Below are positions 53,434 to 64,000 of a stretch of 64,000 nucleotides of DNA, in pieces. The DNA is from Onchocerca volvulus (Eukaryota; Nematoda; Chromadorea; Rhabditida; Onchocercidae). Numbering within the stretch: position 1 is the stretch's first letter; every line of letters begins with the position of its first letter. The stretch spans positions 26,781,928 through 26,845,927 of the forward strand of contig HG738137.1 of NCBI GenBank assembly GCA_000499405.2. Reading direction: 5' to 3'. The notes below the pieces were generated by a model, which saw only the letters and a list, made by a program, of their open reading frames with translations, searched no databases and had not been told where the DNA came from. The position numbers and the translations under genes were made by a program.

Positions 53434-53906
53434 ATTTACTGAAGTTAGCAGTTACTCGCAAAAGTTTGTAAAAAGAAAATGAAGTTTAAAACTTCAAACA
53501 TATGAATTCACTAAAAATGAATTTTTAAAGCTATTTCAAATCTCTAAAAAATTTCCAAAATTATTTGAAAGCATATTACTGAGGAATTTAGTGGTAAAAA
53601 ATTCAAAAAATCTTGATAATTCAGACCAAAAGATCAAAACGAAGCTTCCAACCCACAAAATAAGTGATTGTTTCCAAGATATAAAAAGAAATCATAAGAA
53701 GGCACAATCGACGGACAAATAAGTGTCTTGGAATACAATACTTCACTAACTCAGGTAAGAGAGGCTGTATTTTCAATGAAATAAAACAGTTCCACAAGTA
53801 AAATCTGCAGAAACTTTGTGTGAAACATAACATGCAGACAGTATTGTTAACAGTTTATTGATACCATAACAAAAAAACAATCAAGCGACTAAAAAGTTGA
53901 TCCATT
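53434..53906 (-). other. Spacer between L29 and THOC7 with polyadenylation signal and candidate trans-splice site
   Basis: The two genes are head to tail with a 473-bp spacer. An AATAAA on the minus strand at 53858-53853 lies about 50 nt past the L29 stop. ACTTCAG at 53445-53439 ends only 5 nt before the THOC7 ATG, the spacing usual for nematode spliced-leader acceptors. Together these suit an operon with a long intercistronic gap, or two independently transcribed genes. Confidence 0.6.
53853..53858 (-). terminator. Polyadenylation signal of the L29 gene
   Basis: AATAAA on the minus strand about 50 nt downstream of the L29 stop codon at 53907. It is the clearest canonical signal near any gene in the window. 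Confidence 0.7.
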
Positions 53907-54704
53907 TTAAGCTTTAGATTCCTTCTTCTGCTGCTGATGCCGCTTGTTATGCTTTTTCGCAAACCGGAGATTCCGCAAAAATTTTTGATCAACCCCTTTC
54001 ATGGACATGAAACGATGTTTCTTCGGCTTCTTAATACCATTTCTGTGATCTTTTCTATCTGAAACAATTAGTTCAGTATCTCAGAATATCCACAACTAGA
54101 TACTCAAAAATCCTCTACATATTACACAGCATAATAGTAATGATGATTAAATGGCATCTCTACAAGATGAAAAAAATGTCTTAGAAGCTTTTAAAATAAT
54201 AAGAAAACAATTCTTTTCAGTTCAAAATAAAATGTTAACAATTTGACTATTGTGATTTACAAATAAGGGATATAACTCGTCCCCCTTAAAATGAAGAATC
54301 TTAAGGCCCATTTTTAGCATTACATTAACAGCATTATATTTAAATAGGTGATATCTGAGGTCATTCCATCATTATAATTAATTAAACAGATTCGTTAATA
54401 TAAATAAATGGAAATATTTATCACTACGGAAACATCCAACGATTATAGACTATCCTTCGAAAAAGAATGATACATTTTGTGTTTCTAGATTCCAAAATAT
54501 TTTTTCAGAGAGTGGAGGATCTCAATCGAGACATCATGGAAAAAAGAAAAAAAAAAACAATATTCACACAATTAATCAATACTTCTCGAGGTACAAATAT
54601 TTGTATGATTCTTTGATTCTTTGATAACAAAAGGCTATAGGTTTAAATGAATAAAATGAAAACATACTCTGATTATGATTTGTATGATTCTTTGATTTTG
54701 CCAT
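53907..54704 (-). CDS. rpl-29: 60S ribosomal protein L29 (eL29)
   Basis: This is a basic protein of the large ribosomal subunit. Two exons, 54704-54668 and 54058-53907, join in phase 1 into 62 residues. The N-terminus [15 protein letters not shown], the core [13 protein letters not shown] and the [20 protein letters not shown] motif are diagnostic of eL29. The short length, without the long Lys/Ala-rich tail of vertebrates, fits the nematode form. The intron is about 610 bp. TTTCAG on the minus strand about 33-40 nt upstream of the ATG could be a spliced-leader acceptor. It is the first gene of a possible operon with THOC7. Confidence 0.95.
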
Positions 54705-54742
54705 ACTGCTATATTGGCTATCTGAGTGAATTTATCCTGAAA

Positions 54743-55139
54743 GCAATTAGCTTGGAAAACAAATCATGAAACCATACAAGAAGAGAAAAAAACATCCCTA
54801 CATCTTCTCAATTCATATTCTACCATATGCCCTAAAAACTTATATTTCGCATGCGTATCGTCTCATATTCTACCCAAATAACGCTACTATCCAAAGATCT
54901 CAAAGAAATAACACATTAATGGACTTCAAAAAATTCAAAGACTAAAAGGCCTATCCACATCCCGTCAAAATATCCCATACCTCACCTCGGAAACTGTCCA
55001 TCTTCAACAGTCTTAGTATATTCGTTCCCATTTAAAAAATCGACAAAACAATTTCTCGCTATGCAACAATGATATACTGGTTAAATCAACTGGTCGGATC
55101 ACTATGAAAAAATGTCTCCTGTAAATACAAACCAATCTA
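54743..55139. other. Gene-free stretch upstream of L29
   Basis: This is the presumed promoter side of the L29 gene. No exon and no TATA element stood out, and nothing else was recognised. Confidence 0.4.
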
Positions 55140-55439
55140 TTTAATGTTCGTTGTTAGTTGCTACACAACATTTGGAGTTTTTCACCGATTGATTTGAAAT
55201 TTTGATGTGATGTGTTTCCATGTAGATATACCTACTTTTTCTTTTACTTCTCACAGGATGAAAGGTAAAAGTAAATAAGCGGATTGAATTTTTTGTCCAC
55301 ACATACTTTCTGCATTGTTCATTTTCATACAACGTTTCAAATTCTCATCGATTGATTTGAAATTTGCATTCGAATAGGCATATATTTAAGAACTTTCAGA
55401 TTAGCTGAGACCGACCACGCTTCACTTGGGTCCAGCTAG
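55140..55439 (+). mobile_element. Non-autonomous dispersed repeat with Helitron-like 3' end (copy 2)
   Basis: The right end reads CCACGCTTCACTTGG, a degenerate short hairpin, then GTCCAG and CTAG at 55436-55439, followed by T. A hairpin about ten bases before a CTRR terminus next to T is the hallmark of Helitron 3' ends. The body holds a diverged direct repeat, CACCGATTGATTTGAAATTT near 55181 and CATCGATTGATTTGAAATTT near 55348. Between these lies a block that reappears in reverse orientation at 32760-32940. No Rep/helicase coding is present. The left boundary is uncertain. Confidence 0.55.
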
Positions 55440-58335
55440 TTTTGAATAAAAAAATTTACTCATAGTTGAGTAGTACTTTCGCATCGAAAAGAAATAATAG
55501 TTGATTTGTCAATATAATATCATCTTAAACAATAAGCACTGAAACTTTTTTATTAGCTGATTTGAAGCTGTATATTATATTTAAAATCCAATCTCAATTT
55601 CGATATTATCAGTATTATCACAGTGAGTATTATTCAATACATATGTGGTAATTGCCCGCACTATTTTCCAAAAGAAACTTATAATGTGAAAATATATTGA
55701 TGATTGGATTTATTGACCATTGATCACTGTTAGCCACTATGTAGTGGTAATGTCTTGTTGTTTTGGCTAAAATTTTGAGAACATTGTTGTTAGAAAAGAA
55801 AAAGTATTCCTTCTGTCTGAAATATTTTCACGGGTGACTTAATCGATCCCAAATTGGTATTTGTAACATTGTAAGATCAAATAATAAAGCAGGTGGATTC
55901 CTTATAGAAATTCCTGTCGCAGAAGTAGGAATGATCTTGCTCAGAATTCTTAATTCTGTAAGATTATCTTATAAGAGCATTTTGAACATATATTTTAATT
56001 GTTGTAGCATTTAGAATAGTCGTTAGTTAAAATTAAAGTATCACAGAATAAATGATCACTACTTCAAGAACTTTACATTTCTTGAAATCTGGCTTATACT
56101 GTTCAAGTTTAACATTTTATAATTCTTCTCGTTGCTGACTTTTCGAGATAAAATCTGTTCGAAAAAATTATCAAGTTACGTAGTCATTGATCATTTTTAA
56201 AACATGATAAAATGCGTGAATAGTGATTTCTCAATCAATTTCATTCATTCTTCAATTTTTTCAAATTTCTCATTTCAACCAGTTATTGTACAGATTCCAT
56301 CATCTGAACTTTCTCAACTAGTATTTTTCTTGTTTGCTTAAATCAACTTTATTTCATCAATATTTCTTCAACAGGACAATTCTAGAATGATGCTAATCTT
56401 AATGCATGGATACTATATTTTATATAAAATTATTCAAGATCCACTTCAATAGTATTCCCGATGACTTGGTACCATGATCTGGATTCTATATAGAATATTT
56501 AACATTGTTTTTATCCAAGCGACTGGTTCAAGAGATGATATCAGATTAACTGGAAATCCACTAAGATTACTGATTATGCGCAATTCTCTCTTATCCTGTC
56601 ATTCGTACCACATTCGTACTTTAACATGATTTGGTCGCATGGGACTGAATTTTTAATTCGCATAATTTCTGGAACTGGATTATTGGAAGATGTGTAAATT
56701 CAGCGATAGAAATGAGTATCAAAAACAACTTTATGGCAATTCGAAGTTTTATAATATTCAATTCTTGCTTATTTTATATATTTATTGTTTTCTGGTTCAT
56801 TAGATTCATATTTAAGACATCCTATGAATTGTTCATTCATGAAAGAATTAAAATAATTTTACTTAATTTCACTTAATATCACCTACTGAATTAATCCAAT
56901 CTTTTTACATGTAACACACACATACTTCTACATCATATATTCTAGCAATGATGAAAACACGAAATATTAGAGCATTTTGATATTTAAGTTCCAATAATTC
57001 AGTTTTTAACTAATATTTCTTTTGACATCTATACTGATATCAGTATCATTAGACCGTTCCTTTTTCTATCATATTTGCGTTCTCTGAAGAAACTTCGCAG
57101 CTGCCGAAAACAAATAGTAATTACGCACTTTTTTCCTTTCAATTTAATGAAATAAAATATTTAATTATAATTCATTTCTAATATTACTTCATTTTTTACT
57201 TCACATACCGAAAAAATGAGACTTTATAAGTACATTTTAGAAATCAGGAAGGATAATGAAAAAGATACGACATATAGAAATAATAAAGAAAATGATAAGG
57301 CAGCTTTAGGTCAGTACTAGGCAACTTATTGATTGAAGAACAAAAAACAAATAAGTGCATCACATCAGCAAATCGTTTAGTTTCAAAAATTTTTAAATTG
57401 ATTATAGCTAAAAACTTGTGCCTAGAATGATCAGTATTTGAAATTTGTTGATAGAATTGATCCATGCCAGTAATATGAGATTGTAAATAAATGAGAAACT
57501 TAACGATTGCTTATATTACTTATGAACAAGAAGTTAGTACATTGTTGAGAAAAAAATACTGATCAGTGAATAAATATCAACAATGAAAGAGACAGCAGTT
57601 AGATAAAGTAAATTGTGATGGTAGACCACAACTAATAACAATAATCCCAACTTGAGAAAATTTTGTCAAAAACGAAATTATCACTTGGCACTTAATTGCA
57701 AGAATTCGAATTTCAGCAATGTCGTTTTGCAGATTTCTTGCAACATGCAATCATCTTCAACATTCTACTAGGAAAAAAAAATTTAAGAAAGACGAACCAA
57801 CGATATCAAATATCACTTTCTTTCATCTAACAAACTATGATCCATGCAAAATGATCTTACAATTATTATTATTATCATTGCAAATATAGTTAAAAATCTT
57901 TAGACTAAAATTTAAAAATTATTGTGCCTTTGTAAATTAGCGATATGGAAACGAACAGTGACAGCCGAAAATTAGATGAAATTGACAAAAATCCAAACAC
58001 AACATTGCTAGATTTCATGAGGTGCTAACATTATATTATAATTCAGGTATAAAGCAATTATCAGGAAAAGGTAGAAGATCTTGTCTATACATATGTTTGT
58101 AACATTATTATAAAAGTTCTAATTTTTCGTTGGGAAGAATAACAACTTATGATCATTTAGATGCAAAATTTAACACCCAATGGTAAATAGAAGATAATAA
58201 TTCTATAGGCTAAAACAGAGCGTAAAAATTTCGGAGAGTTGAAAGAAGAAATGTCTGAAATTATTCTTTCATTTTTAAGGCTCGAAATGAGTTACACGTC
58301 AATTTTTATCTGCCGACATCGATCAAAGTGTTGTT
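55440..58335. other. Gene-free stretch between the repeat and the coiled-coil gene
   Basis: No exon with recognisable homology was found on either strand. Open frames are short and A+T-biased. The part next to 58335 should be the 3' untranslated region of the coiled-coil gene. Confidence 0.45.
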
Positions 58336-61300
58336 TTAGGTAACAGTGATTGTCGTTGTCTTTTTTACTTTCTTTTTGGTACGAGGCTTGCTTCTTGCTT
58401 TTTTTGTAGGTGATGATGATGTATGAGAAACCTGTAATATTTAAATAATAAATTTATCTTACAACAGAAAATCTAAAATTCTAGAATAAAATTAACAATT
58501 CTTATTAAAAATACTTAACTTTCTACCGCTATTTTAAATCTATTGCCAAAAAAGTTGTAAAGTTTGCCAAATTTAAATCCGAATAAATCAACATGAAAAT
58601 AGCTTTTACTTTTTGAATCAACTTTTCAGTAAGCAAAGGAAGTATTTTGATGTATATTTCTGAATATTGCAAACAGTCCAAAAATTGCTTGATTTGATTT
58701 ACTGTAAACGACATAATCAAAAAGCAATAAAAGCTTAATAGGTGAGAAAACTGAGTAAACTGATTTGAAGTCAGGAATTTCATCCGATAAATCTAGCTGT
58801 TGCCATCTTTTGGATTAGATAGTTTTGCACGAATATGGACCTATTTTCTTCCAGATTTGGGAAATTTTTCTTTTTAAAAAGCCAATTTCCAATAGCATAT
58901 GAAAATCTGTTTTAATTGCTAGGATCAAAAAACTATGGAAAACATAGTTTATGACTATACCTTTGCTTCTTCTAATCTTTCAAGTACTCCAGTTTTCTGA
59001 TCAATTATCGTAATGCTTTCACCACTGCGCCTAATACTTCGACCGCTTTCCGTTGATTGGTCTCGACATTGTTTGGAGCTTGATCTGCTCAAACTTCGTC
59101 GTACACGTTCGACCAATTTTGTTTCTGAAAGCAAGTTTAAAAATAGAAAATTGTATTGTGATTTCCGATATTTTCAATTAGTGGATCCTGGAAAATTTTA
59201 TTCAGTAGATTTATTTGGGAACTGCTATATAAAATAACTTTTTGTGTGAAAAAATTTTTGAATTCAATACATTGGATTATCATTAATTACTTGGCCATAT
59301 ATCTTAAACATTTGGAAGTGATAGCATTTGGAGGCGACTTTTAATAGAATAATTACTATTCATGGAAGTCGATTCTTAATTCAAGGCACATGATTTAACT
59401 GTTCTGTATATTATCAGAAAGTACTGTATATTATATAATATACAGTATTTTTTGGACTTGGTTGAAGTTTAAAAAAAAACTAGAAAGTAAAAAATTGAAA
59501 TATTTTTTCAAAAAAAAGGAAAAATAATCTCACTCATAATTTTGAATGGATTCCGACTTCCGCGAGAAACATTTCCGAATGGTGATTGACTACCCATTAA
59601 TTCTTCGATATGACTGAGTGATGTATTTCGTCCAAGTACAGTAACTGCTACTGGTGATGGTGCTAAAGGTGTTATCACCTAGAATCAGAAAAGTTATGAA
59701 CAAATTTGATTCATTTAAATTTTAATTTTGATTTAGAAAAAAAAAAAACATACATTCTTTGCAGCATTTTCAATGCCTTTTCCTATTTCAGTGGTTTCAA
59801 CGGAACGTGATTTACGTATACCAAACAAAGCTTGTTTTGAGTAAGTTTTTGTTGCATTTGCTTCCATTGTTTCAAATGCTTTTGCCATTAATCGTACCGA
59901 TGGTTGACTACCACGAGCTAACTCAACTCGTCGAATATCATACAAAATATTCGTTCCTGTAATTAATTAATTTTATTGAAATGTTCGAATAAGAGCTTCT
60001 AAAATTCACCAGGCTCAATTGACTCATTTCATTTTCAATTCTCAAAGACAATTTTTAATAAAAAAAAAAAAAAAAAAAAAACATGAAGAAAACCAGAAAG
60101 TTTTTCATACAATTTTGCCACATTTTGGTGTTAATAAAAATTACAAATTAGAAATCACATAGCAATCACGTAGGAAATAAAAATCGTCAAAATGAATAGA
60201 ACAGAGTATTTTATGGAATTTGATTTACTTATACTTTTAATTCAATCAGATGTAACTTTTATATTACCAGTACTATTTTTTCTCGAATGCACTTGTCCGC
60301 TTGATAAATCACCATCATCATCCATCTCATGTGATGAAAAACCACTGTTACCTTGCCGATCACCTGAAGCGGAACGTGAAATGCTTTTAGGAATGTAATG
60401 AAGACGGCCATCTTTACCGTATTCTACTGCCATATCCTTGTCTGAAACAACAATTCCCATTTTTCAGAAGTTTGCTATGATTCCGTGAATAAATCGTAAA
60501 AACGTCTATTCAAAAATTAATTTTTAAATTCATAAATCATTTAATTCGAAAATATTTCGGAATCAAAAATTTCTGATAATGCATTGGCAAGAATGGCTAC
60601 AAATGCTCATGTCAAATGGATTTAAATTTTTTTTTTGAAAAATAATTTGAAACAAAAAAGTGGAATTACTAATGATTAAAGTAGGTGGTGGATCTGGAAA
60701 TGGTGAAATTTTCTTTATTGACGATTGTGTTCCATTATCTATTGCTTCCAATTGTCGTATTTCAACGGCGGAATTACTTTCACTTAGACGTTTCACTGTT
60801 GCTGATAGCCTAAAACTTGAAAATTGAGCAAATTGATACGTTTGAGAGAAATTAATGAAATTTAATAATAAAAGAATATAAAGATTGAAGTATCCGAATT
60901 AGTTGACATCGCTTGTTTTGTTATAAATTTAAACAAATATATAGATATATCGTTACTATTGTTCTTTTTCAGATTCATTAGTAACGTGTATGCATAAATT
61001 ATACGTAAAATGCAATACTTATATGATGATGTCGGAAGGGTACTGTAGGCGTAGAATCGAGCCGGAGTTGAGGAAGTTGCATCAGATGGTGCTTGCGATA
61101 CAGAATCGTATTCACCTTCAACCGATCCAACATGTTCATCAACATTACTTTGTTTTTCTCCATTGCTGGAAATTAGAGAGTATATTTCAGAGAATATTGG
61201 AAGAGATGCTCCAATATCTTGATTATAAACGAGTTATCAAAACTAATCTTAAAGTTTGTACATTAGTAAAACATTGAAGCTTTCAAAACATTTTAATTCA

Positions 61301-64000
61301 TTATTAAAAAACATTCATATATATTTTATCATTTCTTTCTTACCAATGAAATGGTACTATGGTAATCATAACTTACGGTAGATACAGTAGGAATCACAAT
61401 ACAGTAAAATAAAGGAAATAAAAAAGAACCTGTTCATAACTGGTTGGTATTCCTCCTCTTTCATTTGCTTCAGCTGGGAAACAAAAGCTTTCAGATTATC
61501 AAGTGAATCCTTTTCAATCTTTGGTGATTTATTTATCAATTCGATTAATACTTGCAGCTAAATATTAATATTATAATTCAACATTATCAATGTTGCAAGA
61601 TAATTGGCACTGTTATCAGTGTAATTATCTTGCATATAATAATTCATGCATTCACAATTCTTTGAAAGTGTATTAATGATGATTTGCTATTTTTTTTTTT
61701 TTCAAACAATTTTATTAAAGAATGCTTTCTAATATGAATAAAACTAAAGAATGTAATTATGCTTCAGCAAATTTGGACATAAATGCGTCGTCAAATGAAT
61801 TTCATTTCAAAAAAAATTTTTTTTTTTTGAAAAAAAGAAAAAAGAAAAATTAGTAAACAAAAGACTTGAAATAGTTGAAATAACATGGATGATACAAAAT
61901 AAACAAAACATTACCTGTTCAATAAGTAATGAAAATTTATACTTCCTTGTTAACCGATGAACTTCGTTCACATTCAGTATTTCTTGGAGCCTTTCAAGTT
62001 CACTTTCTAAAAATTCTTTTGCACCTACTTGCATGTCGCGTGCTTCCATCAAATTTCGTTGACTTATTTCCAATACTTTGATCTGTTCACGTAACTGAAA
62101 TAAATTTTTTTTATTTTCCTTCTTAACTGTTGTTTATATAATTCTGAAGATTTTAGTACAAAATGTAATAAATTGTAATAAATCATGCAAGCTTTATAAT
62201 GCGAGAATTTGACTAACATTTTTAATAGTTCTTTCTGATTCTTGCTGTTTGCCGAGATTTTCATCCAGAAGTTCTTTTATTTTCGCATTCAGCCTTTCCA
62301 CTTCTTTCGCATGAAAATTTTGATATTCCGCATATTTTTTCTGAACCATTTCAGCAGTTTTTAAGGCACTTTCTGTTATCTGAAATAATTAATTTCTTTT
62401 CGATAAAAATGGAAAAATATTAAACCAATCCGGAAAAAAAACAAAAAAGCTTGACCAGGACTTGGTTATTATCCAAAAACAACGGAAATGAAAAAGGTAG
62501 GCATATTTGAATAAAGGGGAAAAAAAAAAGTTTTATCAAAATTTCTTTGATTTAGCGATCTGAAACAAAACATCATTTTCGGAATTTTTGGATATCAGAT
62601 CATTTATACGTGAAGATTGCTAAAATTTTATGCAGTTTGGACATAATTGTGCTTGAATTGAAGGGCAAAACATGGATTAGATCAGCTGATAAGTTCAGTA
62701 CTCCACAGATATCACTTTATCATTAGGCAATCTTGACTACTGATATATAGCTCAAAGTTAGATAAATTAAACTCAAATAATAACCTTAGCATTTTTCGTG
62801 TCATTGGCAGTTTTGCTATCGATATTAGGATCAGCCACAACGGGCTTAAGATGAGATTTTTCAACTTCCCATAAGGCACGATCAGCTTCGTGAGTCTCTT
62901 TTGCAAGTTTCAAATCAGCATTCAACTTGTTCACTTCCTCCTTTAAATCTTCTATCTGCTTGGTCTAAAAAATTTTTTCGAATTTTATTTTGATATCTTA
63001 TTAAAAAAAAAAAAAAACCCATTGTATCATATAATAAATGAAGAGCAACAAAAAGTTTCAAAATTTGAAAATTTGAAATCTTCCAAATTTAACAAATTTA
63101 CATAGAGGAGAAACAGAAAGTTCAAAAAAACAAAAAAAAACAAAAAAAACAAAAAAACAAAAAACCATTTCGATGCTTTTCCGTTCTAATTCCTTAAATC
63201 GTTTCACGTCGCTTTCTCCACGTCGTTGTTCTTCCGATACTTTACTTTCAAATGTATGCAACGCTTCACGATGATAATCACGTTCCCGTCGAGCTTGCAC
63301 CAACTAAAGGAAAACTAAATTAATTTTCAACAACTAAGCCTAAGCTACAAATTCATAATTGTCATTCCTACCTCTGGAAATATACTTAATAAAGATTTCA
63401 AGTGAGCTATACGGTAATTGCACCTGTGAATGTAACGATTTATTTGTATCCTCCATGATTCGCATTCGACTTGCGAACTTTTGCTGTAATGCATCAAGCT
63501 CAACGTTGCGAATCTGCAATACATGCTTGAAGAAGAGATAATATTTCCATTATCAGCAAATAAGTATCAAATAATTAAATTATGCGAATACTTAACTTAG
63601 TGCGACCTTCAGATTATATCTTTCTTCTATCATGAAGTCAAATAAAATAATTAGTAAAGCATTCCTTTGTGACATTATTTAATAAGTGAGCGAAAGAAAA
63701 AGTTAATTGAAAATAATTTTTGACATTAAATTAAACCAAGACAGTAAGCGGAAAGATTATCGGTAAAAATTATCGATTATCGATATTTATCGATAAACGA
63801 AGATTTTTTGCTACTAATGTCTACATATTTCTTTTTCTCATTAATATCTATAAATTTATTACTTAAACTTGTGTTATCAATAATGATAGAAGAAATCAAT
63901 AATACCTTTTCTTCTTGTCTTGCTTTATGTAATAAATCATTCTTATCTTTTGTCCATTTTTGTTGCAAAGTTGCAAGTTCCATACGTAAATCTTCATTAT
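58336..64000 (-). CDS. Long coiled-coil protein, C-terminal 679 residues (5' end outside the window)
   Basis: Fourteen exons join in phase: 64000-63906 (partial), 63513-63424, 63303-63166, 62964-62785, 62379-62218, 62094-61915, 61557-61430, 61165-61019, 60809-60670, 60441-60268, 59956-59754, 59678-59534, 59124-58961 and 58431-58336. The first 350 or so residues are charged, proline-poor heptad-type helix with stretches such as LREQIKVLEISQRNLMEARD. The rest is Ser-rich and probably unstructured. Conserved-looking islands are YGKDGRLHYIPKS, SVRLMAKAFETMEANATK, LGRNTSLSHIEELMG and VERVRRSLSRSSS. The tail is very basic (KKARSKPRTKKKVKK) and ends TITVT. I do not recognise the family. The layout suits a cytoskeleton- or microtubule-linked scaffold, and a SOGA/MTCL-like identity is only a guess. 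Exon phases make the gene model itself solid. Confidence 0.85.
59422..59447. repeat. 26-bp perfect palindrome in an intron of the coiled-coil gene
   Basis: TACTGTATATTAT is followed directly by its exact reverse complement, ATAATATACAGTA, with no loop. A partial extra copy, CTGTATATTAT, lies just upstream near 59404. Confidence 0.9.

Noticed and set aside
63121..63165. A-rich array with regularly spaced C residues
   Set aside because: It is a poly(A)-like intronic low-complexity tract at a splice donor, similar to many homopolymer runs in the window. No array function is implied.
1..64000. CRISPR array, bacterial operon or prophage content
   Set aside because: All recognised genes are intron-bearing animal genes. 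No spaced identical repeats and no bacterial or Wolbachia-like gene was seen.

Overview
The window looks like about 64 kb of nuclear DNA from a parasitic nematode, probably filarial (Onchocercidae). The evidence is strong A+T richness with many long homopolymer runs, short GT-AG introns ending in TTTCAG/TTTTAG, candidate spliced-leader acceptors just upstream of several start codons, and a 62-residue ribosomal protein L29 of the short nematode type. The phylum is well supported. The filarial placement is inference, and no species call is attempted.

Seven protein-coding genes can be supported, and six of them are split into exons that I rebuilt by translating across splice sites and checking reading phase. 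From left to right: (1) a minus-strand protein with two BTB domains, BTBD8-like, 5585 to beyond the left edge; (2) ATP-citrate lyase, minus strand, 18085-11138, 25 exons and about 1124 residues; (3) N-acetylglucosaminyltransferase I (MGAT1/GnT-I), plus strand, 27903-31666, 10 exons and 452 residues; (4) a secreted Cys-rich, Gln-rich protein with a nine-unit repeat, minus strand, 35271-33715, one exon; (5) a PRL-type (PTP4A) prenylated phosphatase, plus strand, 48425-50247; (6) THO complex subunit 7, minus strand, 53433-51054; (7) ribosomal protein L29, minus strand, 54704-53907. At the right edge is the C-terminal 679 residues of a long coiled-coil protein that I do not recognise, minus strand, 64000-58336.

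The genes do not form a pathway. ATP-citrate lyase supplies cytosolic acetyl-CoA, MGAT1 acts in Golgi N-glycan processing, PRL is a membrane-tethered phosphatase, THOC7 serves mRNA export and L29 is a ribosomal subunit protein. L29 and THOC7 lie head to tail about 470 bp apart and could be one operon. The long stretches between genes (5.6-11.1, 18.1-27.8, 35.3-48.4 and 54.7-58.3 kb) are A+T-rich with simple repeats and several hairpins.

No undescribed biological system is evident. The most interesting non-genic items are two diverged, oppositely oriented copies of a dispersed element whose better copy ends in a Helitron-like terminus (32.76-32.94 and about 55.14-55.44 kb), a roughly 109-nt near-perfect hairpin (7819-7927), a hairpin with a duplicated arm inside a THOC7 intron, and the 30-nt/90-nt repeat of the Cys-rich gene. 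Coordinates were counted by hand and single-base errors are possible.
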